Assembly (NCBI GenBank): GCA_037444685.1
Contig: JBBILX010000005.1
Span: forward strand, 62,001-126,000
DNA length: 64,000 nt
DNA from: UBA964 sp037444685
Lineage (GTDB): Bacteria > Pseudomonadota > Gammaproteobacteria > Steroidobacterales > Steroidobacteraceae
Direction: 5' to 3'
This document shows positions 56,802 through 64,000 of this stretch, in pieces. Numbering within the stretch: the stretch's first letter is position 1; each line of letters starts with the position of its first letter. The translations under genes and the position numbers were made by a program. The notes beneath the pieces are model-generated. The model did not search any database, was not told the DNA's origin, and was given only the letters and a program-made list of their open reading frames with translations.

Positions 56802-59534
56802 GTGAAACGCACCGATATCCAGTTTCCGGCCAAGCACACGGCGCTGCGCGACGACGTGCACGCGCTCGGCGAGCTCATGGGCCAGATCCTGCTCGATCAG
56901 GGCGGACGCGCACTGTACGAGCGCGTCGAGCGCGATCGCATGCTCGCGATCCGCCGGCGCAGCGGCGATGCCTCGGCCGCCGCGGAACTGGCTGCGGCCG
57001 CACGCGGCCTCGATCCGAACATTGCGCGAGACCTGACGCGGGCATTCTCGATGTGGTTCCTCGGCGTCAATCTCGCCGAGAAGGTGCATCGCATCCGCCG
57101 GCGCCGTGCCTATTTCCTGCGCGACGCGAGCCGGCCGCAGCCCGGCGGCATCGAGGATGCCATCGCCCAGCTCAAGGCTCAGGGGCTCTCGTTCGGACAG
57201 GTGCTGGACCTGATCGGCGAGCTTCGCATAGAGCCCGTGTTCACCGCGCATCCGACCGAATCGGCGCGCCGCACGCTGCTGCGCATGCAGCAGCGCGTCG
57301 CCGGATTGATGCTCGACCGCCTCGACCCGACACTGACACCGAACGAGCAGCGCGACCTGATCGATCGCATGCGCGTCGAGCTGACCACGGCCTGGCAGAC
57401 CGAGGATCACCCACGGGAGCGGCTGACCGTCGCCGACGAACGTGAGCACGTCATTTTCTACCTCGCCGAGGTGCTCTACGAGGTCGTGCCCGCGTTCTAC
57501 GAGGAGATCGCTGCGAGTCTCGCGCGCCTGTACGACGTTGGTGAGGAGTCGATAGCGCTGCCGACCATCCTGCGCTTCGGTACCTGGGTCGGTGGCGACA
57601 TGGACGGCAATCCCGACGTGCACGCGAAGGCAATCCGCGAGACGCTCGCGCGTCAGCAGCAGGTCATCGTCAACGCCTACTTCACCGAGTGCCAGTCGCT
57701 CGCGCAGAGCCTCTCGCAGAGCGCGAGCCGGATTGGCGTGTCGCCGGAGCTGCAGCAGCGCATCGAGCAGTATGCGACGCTGATTCCCGGGGCACGCGCC
57801 AGCACGCCTGCACGACACGACCGGATGCCGTACCGGGTCTTCCTCGGGCAGGTCGCCGAACGCCTGCGTCTGACCTACGAGGGAAGGGCCAACGGCTACG
57901 AGAGTCCGGCGCAACTGCGCCGCGACGTACAGCTGATCGCGGAGAGTCTGCGCCTGAACCGCGGCCGCCATGCGGGGCGCGTGCCGGTGCTTCGGCTGCT
58001 GCGCCGGATCGACACCTTCGGATTCCATCTCGCGACGCTCGACGTGCGACAGCACTCGGACGTGCACCATCAGGTGCTCGCGCAGGCACTCGACGACCCC
58101 GACTGGATTCGACGCTCACCCGGGGAGCGCCATGCGCGGCTGACCGAGGCGATCGAGCGCGATCGCGGGCCGCGCGGCGATCTGGACGCGCTCGCGCGGC
58201 GCACGCTGGGTGTGTTCGAGGCGATGGTGCAGTGCCGCCATCGCTATGGCCCGCATGCCATCGGTCACTACGTCGTCAGTGGCGTTGGCGCCGCTGCCGA
58301 CGTTCTCGCGCCGCTGTTGCTGGCCCGTTGGGCCGAGGCCTACGACCGCCGTTCGGGGGAAATCGCGATCGACATCGCGCCGTTGTTCGAATCCATCGCG
58401 ACCCTCGAGCGCAGTGGCACGATCATGCAAGCGCTGCTCGACGATCCGCTCTATCGGCGCCACCTCGACGCACGAGGCCGCGAACAGTGTGTGGTGGTTG
58501 GTTATTCGGACAGCAGCAAGGAGAGCGGCCTGTGCGCCTCGCGATTCGCGGCGTGGCGGGCCCAGACTGCGCTCGCCGACGTGCTAAGTCGAGGTCAGGA
58601 GCACCACGTGATTTTCCATGCGCGTGGCGGCAGTGTGGCCCGCGGAGGCGGCCGCATCGACACCGTCGTGCGGACGATGCCGCCGAGTGCCGTCAACGGC
58701 GTGCTTCGGCTGACCGAGCAGGGCGAAGTGATCAACCAGAACTATGGCCTCGGGCCGATCGCGATGCGCACTCTGGAGCGCTCCTTCGGTGCGCTGGCGC
58801 TCGCGACGGCGGCGGCGGGTCGCGCAGTCGAGGCCCAGCCGGAGGACGCACGTTATGCGACCGTCGCGGCGACCGTTGCCGCAGCGAGCCGTGAGCGCTA
58901 CCGCGCACTCGTCTGGGACGACCCGCTGTTCTTCGACTACTTCCAGGCGGTCACGCCGATCGACGTCATCGAGCGCATGCAGATCGGTTCGCGCCCGGCG
59001 ATGCGCGAGGGCCGGCGCGGTCTCGACGCGCTGCGCGCCGTGGCCTGGGTCTTCGCATGGACACAGACCCGTACCCTCTTGCCGGGGTGGTTCGGTGCCG
59101 GCAGCGGCCTGCGCGCGGCCATCCTCGCTCACGGGTTGCCCACCGTCTCGATCGCCTGCCGCGACTGGCCACTCCTGCGCAACCTGCTCGATGACGTCGA
59201 GGCGATGCTCGCGCGCGCGGATCTCGACATCGCCGCGCACTACAACGAACTCGCTCCGCCGGAGCTGCGTGGGCGGTTCGAGCCCATCCGCGAGGAATAC
59301 CGGCGCGCCGTCGAGGCCGTCTTCGTCATCAAGCAGTACGACGAGCTGCTCGAGGGCGACCGGACTCTGCAGCGCGCGATCCAGCTCCGCAATCCGTACG
59401 TGGACCCCATGAATCTCGTCCAGGTGGATCTGCTGCGGCGGTGGCGCGCAGGCGGACGCGCCGACCGGGCGCTGTTCGACGCGCTGCTGGCGAGCATCAG
59501 CGGCATCTCGCAGGGCCTGCAGAGCACGGGCTGA
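56802..59534 (+). CDS. ppc: phosphoenolpyruvate carboxylase
   Basis: Anaplerotic enzyme that carboxylates phosphoenolpyruvate to oxaloacetate in the cytoplasm. 910 residues, normal for bacterial PEPC. The catalytic His lies in VFTAHPTESARR (His150), with WVGGDMDGNPDVH, VGYSDSSKESG, FHARGGSVARGGG and LTEQGEVINQNYG all present. The start is GTG 56802. It sits just behind the TonB-receptor terminator and is a single-gene unit. It is a metabolic complement to icd/aceK at the other end of the window but is not transcriptionally linked. Confidence 0.97.
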   Translation: MKRTDIQFPAKHTALRDDVHALGELMGQILLDQGGRALYERVERDRMLAIRRRSGDASAAAELAAAARGLDPNIARDLTRAFSMWFLGVNLAEKVHRIRRRRAYFLRDASRPQPGGIEDAIAQLKAQGLSFGQVLDLIGELRIEPVFTAHPTESARRTLLRMQQRVAGLMLDRLDPTLTPNEQRDLIDRMRVELTTAWQTEDHPRERLTVADEREHVIFYLAEVLYEVVPAFYEEIAASLARLYDVGEESIALPTILRFGTWVGGDMDGNPDVHAKAIRETLARQQQVIVNAYFTECQSLAQSLSQSASRIGVSPELQQRIEQYATLIPGARASTPARHDRMPYRVFLGQVAERLRLTYEGRANGYESPAQLRRDVQLIAESLRLNRGRHAGRVPVLRLLRRIDTFGFHLATLDVRQHSDVHHQVLAQALDDPDWIRRSPGERHARLTEAIERDRGPRGDLDALARRTLGVFEAMVQCRHRYGPHAIGHYVVSGVGAAADVLAPLLLARWAEAYDRRSGEIAIDIAPLFESIATLERSGTIMQALLDDPLYRRHLDARGREQCVVVGYSDSSKESGLCASRFAAWRAQTALADVLSRGQEHHVIFHARGGSVARGGGRIDTVVRTMPPSAVNGVLRLTEQGEVINQNYGLGPIAMRTLERSFGALALATAAAGRAVEAQPEDARYATVAATVAAASRERYRALVWDDPLFFDYFQAVTPIDVIERMQIGSRPAMREGRRGLDALRAVAWVFAWTQTRTLLPGWFGAGSGLRAAILAHGLPTVSIACRDWPLLRNLLDDVEAMLARADLDIAAHYNELAPPELRGRFEPIREEYRRAVEAVFVIKQYDELLEGDRTLQRAIQLRNPYVDPMNLVQVDLLRRWRAGGRADRALFDALLASISGISQGLQSTG

Positions 59535-59636
59535 GTCGGCCCTCGGCCATCGGCGATTCGGGGCGCCGGATCGCGCGACGCAGTCGACGGTATGAGAACA
59601 TCGGACCCTGCGCACCACACTGCCGAGGACCTGCCG

Positions 59637-60404
59637 ATGACCATCGATCGAGTTCGCGTTCGTGCCACCCTCGCCATGGCGCTCGCCGCGCTCTCAGGCT
59701 CGTTTGCCTTCGCTCCGGCGCTGGCGGGCGCGCAATTGTCGATCGAGGCACAGTGGGCCTGGCAGGGCCGCAACGATGTCCAGTCGCCGAACTCCGCCGC
59801 GGCGACGCGCTTTGCGCTCGACGACATCACGGGCGACGGGCCCGTGCTGACGCCGCGGTTCGCGCTGCTCTGGCCGATCGGCGCGACTCGCCACGAGGTG
59901 CTCGGACTCGGCCAGCCCTTGCGCCTCGACGAGGCAGGTTCCGCCGATGGCTCGATCCGGTTCGAGGGTGCCACGTTCGCCGCCGGAACACTGCGCGCGC
60001 GCTATCGGTTCGACTCCTGGCGCATCGGCTGGCGCTACCGCTGGATCGACCGTCCGGACCTGATCGTTCGCGTCGGCGCAACGGCCAAGATCCGCGACGC
60101 TCGCATCGAGCTGATACAGGGCGCCACCCGTGCGCGCAAGGACAACACGGGATTCGTGCCTTTGCTGCATCTGTCGGTGGAGCGGCCGGCCGCGAGCGGC
60201 TGGTCCTGGGCGCTGGACGTCGATGCGCTGGCGGGCGGGCCGGGCTACGCGATCGACGCGGGTGCCGTCCTGCGCTACGCCCTCTCGGACCGCTGGGCCG
60301 TGCAGGGCGGCGTCCGCTTCCTCGACGGCGGTGCGGACAACGACGAGGTCTACGCGTTCGCCCGATTCACCGGTCTGACGATCGGTGTCGTGCGTCGCTT
60401 CTGA
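59637..60404 (+). CDS. putative outer membrane beta-barrel protein
   Basis: A 255-residue exported protein: signal (LAMALAALSGSFAFAPALAGA) then alternating strands rich in Trp/Arg/Tyr (WRIGWRYRWIDRPDL, AVLRYALSDRWAVQGGV) and a terminal aromatic-Arg-Phe strand (LTIGVVRRF), consistent with a 10-12 strand barrel. I recognise no named family. The ATG at 59637 has GAGG eight bases upstream; the ATG at 59592 is an alternative that adds a poor n-region. It is a single-gene unit converging on ccoS. Confidence 0.75.
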   Translation: MTIDRVRVRATLAMALAALSGSFAFAPALAGAQLSIEAQWAWQGRNDVQSPNSAAATRFALDDITGDGPVLTPRFALLWPIGATRHEVLGLGQPLRLDEAGSADGSIRFEGATFAAGTLRARYRFDSWRIGWRYRWIDRPDLIVRVGATAKIRDARIELIQGATRARKDNTGFVPLLHLSVERPAASGWSWALDVDALAGGPGYAIDAGAVLRYALSDRWAVQGGVRFLDGGADNDEVYAFARFTGLTIGVVRRF

Positions 60405-60406
60405 GC

Positions 60407-60430
60407 AGAGCGCACGCCGCCACGCGCTCT
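60407..60430. terminator. small hairpin between convergent genes
   Basis: AGAGCGC and GCGCTCT form a 7 bp stem with a 10-base loop between the barrel gene and ccoS. There is no T run on either strand, so termination is uncertain. Confidence 0.3.
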
Positions 60431-60436
60431 CCGCCG

Positions 60437-60625
60437 TCAGCGCCGCGGTGGTGCGCGGGAATCTGTGTTTTCGCCGCTCGCGGCCTCGTCGGCGTCGTCG
60501 AGGATCTCGCGTCCCGGCTGGTCGAGGTCGTCGAACTGGCCCGAGTTGACGGCCCAGAAGAAGGCCCAGATGCCGACGCCGATCAGCACCACCGACAAGG
60601 GGATCAGCAGGTAGATGCTGCTCAT
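60437..60625 (-). CDS. ccoS: cbb3-type cytochrome oxidase assembly protein CcoS
   Basis: A 62-residue protein: one N-terminal membrane segment (YLLIPLSVVLIGVGIWAFFW) and the characteristic SGQFDDLDQPG motif just after it, then a short acidic tail. CcoS is needed for incorporation of cofactors into cbb3 oxidase. The ATG overlaps the ccoI stop as ATGA. Last gene of ccoGHIS. Confidence 0.95.
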   Translation of the reverse strand: MSSIYLLIPLSVVLIGVGIWAFFWAVNSGQFDDLDQPGREILDDADEAASGENTDSRAPPRR

Positions 60626-62838
60626 GCCTCTGCCTCGCGCGTCCGACCGATCCGCTGGGCGTTGAGGACGACAACCAGAGAAGACAGCGACATGCCGAGC
60701 GCCGCGATCCACGGCGGCATGAAACCGAGCGCCGCCACGGGCACCGCGGCGAGGTTGTAGGCGGCCGCCCAGCGCAGGTTCTGCGACATGACCGCGAGCG
60801 TGCGGCGCGCGACACGGATGCTCGCTGGCAGCGCGGCCAGAGAGTCGCGCAGCAGGAGCAGGTCGCTCGCGGCGTGGGCGATGCCCGAACCGCGACTCAT
60901 CGCCGCCGAGACGTCGGCCGCGGCGAGCACGGGGCCGTCGTTGATGCCGTCACCGACCATGAGTACGCGCCGCCCGCGAGCCTGCAGACCGCGGACGATG
61001 TCGAGCTTCTGCTCGGGCCGCAGCCGGCCCCGTGCGATGTCGATTCCGAGCTGTGCCGCCGCCCCGCGCACGGCCGCTTCGCGGTCACCACTGGCGATCT
61101 GGAGCTCGAGACCGAGCGCTCGCAGCGAGTCGGCCGTCGGTCTCGCGTCCGCGCGCAGCTCGTCGGCGATCGTGAAGGCCGCGATGGAACCAGATTCGTC
61201 GCCGAGCACGATGTCGCCGCGCGCTGGCCGCCAGACGTTCGGGCCTTGGTCCACGGCGAGCTCGGCGACCCAGTCGCGGCGTCCGAGGCGAAAGCGTCGG
61301 CCATCGACGCGTCCCTCGACGCCGGCACTGGCCCATTCGGTCGCGCCTTCTGCCGGAGAGACCGCGCCCGCGGCTTCCCGCAGCGCGGCGGCTACCGGAT
61401 GACGCGACTCGGCCTCGAGCGCAGCGGCGATGCGCAGGGCGGCATCGCGCCCAAGACGCGGATCCGCTTCGACGTCGAGCAGCCGCGCGCGCCCGGCCGT
61501 CAGCGTTCCCGTCTTGTCGAGCACGAGCGTGTCGACCTTGGCGAGTCCTTCGACCGCGTCCGCGCGCGTCACGAGCACACCGAGCCGGGCGAGTCGGGAG
61601 GTGGCGACCGCAATCGCCACGGGCGTGGCCAGCGACAGGGCGCAAGGACAGGCCGCCACCAGCACCGCCAGCACGGCCGGCAGCACGCGACTCGAATCGA
61701 ACCAGACCCAGGCCAGCGCGACGAATACCGTCAGGATCAGCAGGCGCACGATGAACCAGGAGGCCATGCGCTGCGCGGCGATGCCGAGTCGCGGGCGTTC
61801 GCTCTGCGCCCGCTCGAGCAGTCGCACGATCGAGTGCAGGGTCGATTCGGCCGGCAGACGTGTCACACGCAGCGTCAGGGCGGCACCCACATTGATCGAC
61901 CCGCCGAGCAGCGGCTCGCCGTGCCACTTGCGTTGCGCGATCGACTCGCCGGTCACGAGCGCCTCGTCGAGCAGGGCCTCGGCGTCCTCGAGCTCGGCGT
62001 CGACCGGCACGACCTGTCCGGTACCGACGCGCAGGCGGTCACCGATGCGAACCTCGGCGAGCGTCACGGTGGTGGCGGCGCCAGTCGAGCCGTCGAGTCG
62101 CGTGACCCGCGCTGGCAGTGCGCGGGCGAGGGCGTCGCTGACGCTGGCGGCCTGGTGACGGCTGTTCATCTCGGCGTGCCGCCCGAGCAGCAGCAGGAAG
62201 ACGAACATGACCACCGAGTCGAAGTAGACCTCTCCCGCGCCGCGCAGCGTGTTGATCACGCTCGCGGCGTAGGCGAGCAGCAGCGCGATCGAGACCGTCA
62301 CATCCATCCCGAGTACGCGGTTGCGCAGGTCAAGGACGGCGCCGCGCAGGATCGGCGCACCCGAGTAGAACAGCACCGGGGTCGCGAACAGCAGGCAGGT
62401 CAGCTTCAGGAACTCGGCGTAGCGCGGTTCGATGCCGTCGAACGCTCCGGTGTACAGGCCGCCCGCATACATCATCACCTGCATGCTGCCGAGGCCCGCG
62501 AAGCCGATGCGCTTGTAGGACGTGCGGCGCTCGTCGCGGCGGATCGCCGCGGCTGATTCACCTGCCAGCGGCAGCGGGCGGAAGCCGAGCGCCGCGACCG
62601 TGCGCAGGATCGCGGGCAGGGAGGTCTCGGTGCTCGCCCACGCGACCGACACGCGACCGTTGACGACGTTGACGTCAACGCTGCGCACCCCCTGCAGCCG
62701 CTTCAGCGCGGCATCGATCGAGCGCGCGCAGTTGGCGCAGCGGATCCCCTCGGCATTGAACACGGCATGCCCCTCGCCCGCGGCCTCGCTGGCCCAATGG
62801 CCATCGAGCAGCAGCGCGGCCGCGCCCCTCGCGCTCAC
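60622..62838 (-). CDS. ccoI: copper-exporting P-type ATPase for cbb3 oxidase assembly (CcoI/FixI)
   Basis: A 738-residue P1B-ATPase that supplies copper to the cbb3 oxidase on the periplasmic side. N-terminal heavy-metal domain with IRCANCARSID, eight membrane segments, TGES phosphatase loop, AACPCALSLATP ion-binding motif, DKTGT phosphorylation site, HP-loop SRHPVAAAL and GDGINDGPVLAAADV. GTG 62838 overlaps the ccoH stop as GTGA, and its own stop overlaps ccoS as ATGA. Confidence 0.95.
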   Translation of the reverse strand: MSARGAAALLLDGHWASEAAGEGHAVFNAEGIRCANCARSIDAALKRLQGVRSVDVNVVNGRVSVAWASTETSLPAILRTVAALGFRPLPLAGESAAAIRRDERRTSYKRIGFAGLGSMQVMMYAGGLYTGAFDGIEPRYAEFLKLTCLLFATPVLFYSGAPILRGAVLDLRNRVLGMDVTVSIALLLAYAASVINTLRGAGEVYFDSVVMFVFLLLLGRHAEMNSRHQAASVSDALARALPARVTRLDGSTGAATTVTLAEVRIGDRLRVGTGQVVPVDAELEDAEALLDEALVTGESIAQRKWHGEPLLGGSINVGAALTLRVTRLPAESTLHSIVRLLERAQSERPRLGIAAQRMASWFIVRLLILTVFVALAWVWFDSSRVLPAVLAVLVAACPCALSLATPVAIAVATSRLARLGVLVTRADAVEGLAKVDTLVLDKTGTLTAGRARLLDVEADPRLGRDAALRIAAALEAESRHPVAAALREAAGAVSPAEGATEWASAGVEGRVDGRRFRLGRRDWVAELAVDQGPNVWRPARGDIVLGDESGSIAAFTIADELRADARPTADSLRALGLELQIASGDREAAVRGAAAQLGIDIARGRLRPEQKLDIVRGLQARGRRVLMVGDGINDGPVLAAADVSAAMSRGSGIAHAASDLLLLRDSLAALPASIRVARRTLAVMSQNLRWAAAYNLAAVPVAALGFMPPWIAALGMSLSSLVVVLNAQRIGRTREAEA

Positions 62839-63335
62839 GGCGTTGCGGCTCCGAGGCGCCGTTGCGTCGCGGTGGCGGGCAGGCGCCCGCGGAGGCGCCA
62901 GTCGTCGACGGCGTCGATCTGCACGAGCCACGGCCCGTCGCCCGGCGTTGCCGCGCGACCGCGGTAGAGGCCATCGCTGCCGCGTTCGAGGACCCATGTG
63001 CGGTCGCGGTCCGCCAGCGTGGCATGCGTGAGCCGCAGCGTCAGCTCCTCTGGGGCTTTGGCCTGTGGGGAGGCGAAGCGCAGCGCGACCATGGCAGCGC
63101 CGTCGGCCGTCACGGCGAGCTCGGCACTGACGCCGAGTTCGGCCGCGCGGCGCGCACGCGCGAGATCGGCGTCGAGCTCGAGCCCTTCTGAATGGTAGTA
63201 GGCGGGCAGTTCCGGTTCGGCGCCCGACAGCGAGACCCAGACCGTGATGATGCTGGCGAGGATCGTCGTGAGTGGCACGCCGACGACGATCCAGAGCACC
63301 GGAATCGGTCCGCGGTGAATGTCGGTCTCGCTCAT
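62835..63335 (-). CDS. ccoH: CcoH/FixH-family protein for cbb3 oxidase assembly
   Basis: A 166-residue protein with one membrane segment near the N-terminus (IPVLWIVVGVPLTTILASII, residues 11-30) and a periplasmic beta-rich domain (LTLRLTHATLADRDRTWVL, PWLVQIDAVDDWRLRGRL). FixH proteins stabilise the oxidase assembly complex. It sits 48 bp downstream of ccoG and overlaps ccoI by four bases. Confidence 0.9.
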   Translation of the reverse strand: MSETDIHRGPIPVLWIVVGVPLTTILASIITVWVSLSGAEPELPAYYHSEGLELDADLARARRAAELGVSAELAVTADGAAMVALRFASPQAKAPEELTLRLTHATLADRDRTWVLERGSDGLYRGRAATPGDGPWLVQIDAVDDWRLRGRLPATATQRRLGAATP

Positions 63336-63383
63336 GGGACGGATGACTCCTCGTGCAGTGCCGGTCCGGCGGTCCGTGTCGGG

Positions 63384-64000
63384 TCAGCGGCTCGGGGCGA
63401 AGAAGCGGGCCTCGGCGCTTGCCGTCAGTCGTGGATCGGCCTCGGCCGTGACCGTGAAGCGGATCGTCTCGTTGCCGGTGGTCGCGAAGGCGTCGCGCTC
63501 GACTCGAACCGGTGCGTTGTAGACCTCGCCGGGCGCCGCATCGAAACTGATGCCCGGCGGCGCCAACGCGATGCCAGGCGAACCGGTGACGGTGACCCGG
63601 AACCGGTGCGGGCGTTCCTGCTTGTTCATGATCTTGAGCGTGTAGACGTTCTGCGCCTTGCCGTCGTCGGTCATCCGATAGAGCGTGTTGCGGTCGCGGA
63701 TCGCATCGACCGCGACCGGCTTGCGCAGCGCCAGCGCGACGACGAAGCCGACGACGAGCAGCAGCAGCAGAGTGCCATAGACGACGACCCGCGGTCGCAA
63801 CAGGCGCGTCGGCCGATGCTCGAGCGCATGCTGCGTCGTGTAGCGGATCAGGCCGCGACGGTAACCCATGCGGTCCATGACGCTGTCACAGGCGTCGATG
63901 CACATTGCGCAGGCGATGCACTCGTATTGCAGGCCATTGCGGATGTCGATGCCGGTCGGGCAGACCTGCACGCATAGCGTGCAGTCAGTGCAGTCGCCGA
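63384..64000 (-). CDS. ccoG: cbb3 oxidase accessory ferredoxin-like protein CcoG (5' end outside window)
   Basis: C-terminal 205 codons of CcoG/FixG/RdxA. The visible part begins inside the ferredoxin region with two 4Fe-4S clusters (CTDCTLCVQVCPTGID and CIACAMCIDACDSVM), then a membrane segment (VYGTLLLLLVVGFVVALAL) and an Ig-like periplasmic domain with LKIMNKQERPHRFRV and ETIRFTVTAEADP. CcoG reduces copper for cbb3 oxidase biogenesis. The N-terminal membrane region lies outside the window, and the ccoNOPQ structural genes are probably beyond it. Confidence 0.95.
   Translation of the reverse strand, partial: GDCTDCTLCVQVCPTGIDIRNGLQYECIACAMCIDACDSVMDRMGYRRGLIRYTTQHALEHRPTRLLRPRVVVYGTLLLLLVVGFVVALALRKPVAVDAIRDRNTLYRMTDDGKAQNVYTLKIMNKQERPHRFRVTVTGSPGIALAPPGISFDAAPGEVYNAPVRVERDAFATTGNETIRFTVTAEADPRLTASAEARFFAPSR

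Overview
The window is a high-GC, densely coded chromosomal segment from a Gammaproteobacterium. AceK, a Ppc with a GTG start, the CcoGHIS maturation set, several TonB-dependent receptors and the absence of any mobile element all fit a free-living aerobic gammaproteobacterium. The flavour is Nevskiales/Steroidobacterales or a related uncultured lineage; this placement is an inference from gene content only. I see no tRNA, rRNA, CRISPR array, insertion sequence or prophage. Genes are packed with 1-20 bp gaps or 4-base ATGA/GTGA/TTGA overlaps, and only one gene-free stretch exceeds 300 bp (21764-22134).

Layout. 1-4759: isocitrate node (aceK and icd on the minus strand), then an agmatine deiminase and a PPK2-type kinase on the plus strand. 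4833-12270: a TonB-dependent receptor followed at once by a six-PAS histidine kinase (minus), divergent from a type Vd patatin. 12326-14573: a small conserved protein, a RIO/lipopolysaccharide-kinase-like protein overlapping an ICMT-family methyltransferase, and msrA. 14588-27483: two divergent gene sets for the cell envelope. The minus set is a HzsA-related diheme lipoprotein, two paralogous beta-barrel proteins, a TlpA thioredoxin, DUF4266, DUF3570 and a SYLF protein. The plus set is a monoheme protein, a diheme LamG lipoprotein and a Tat-exported DUF1501-like protein. I regard this as the most likely undescribed system in the window.

27528-41385: a zinc-ribbon/methyltransferase/PqqD-like fusion, then a ten-gene operon (redoxin, periplasmic protein, three TPR proteins, proline/alanine-rich protein, ExbB, two ExbDs and an AgmX/TonB-like protein), then a Kef-type antiporter. 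The first ExbD has Asn in place of the membrane Asp. 41425-56704: a catabolic region with three class III CoA-transferases, an acyl-CoA dehydrogenase, a MaoC hydratase, a CitE-type lyase, a GntR/HutC regulator, an EamA permease, nitroreductase, GST, amidohydrolase and a TonB-dependent receptor. Three copies of the palindrome TGTCCGGACA, all intergenic, tie this region into a likely GntR regulon. The hydratase, lyase and dehydrogenase resemble the itaconyl-CoA/citramalyl-CoA module.

56743-64000: a strong terminator, ppc, a beta-barrel protein, and the cbb3 oxidase assembly operon ccoGHIS, whose 5' end runs out of the window. Several genes have a -10 box 6-8 nt before the start codon and no Shine-Dalgarno, which suggests leaderless transcripts. 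An extended -10 of the form TGCTANGAT recurs in front of others.
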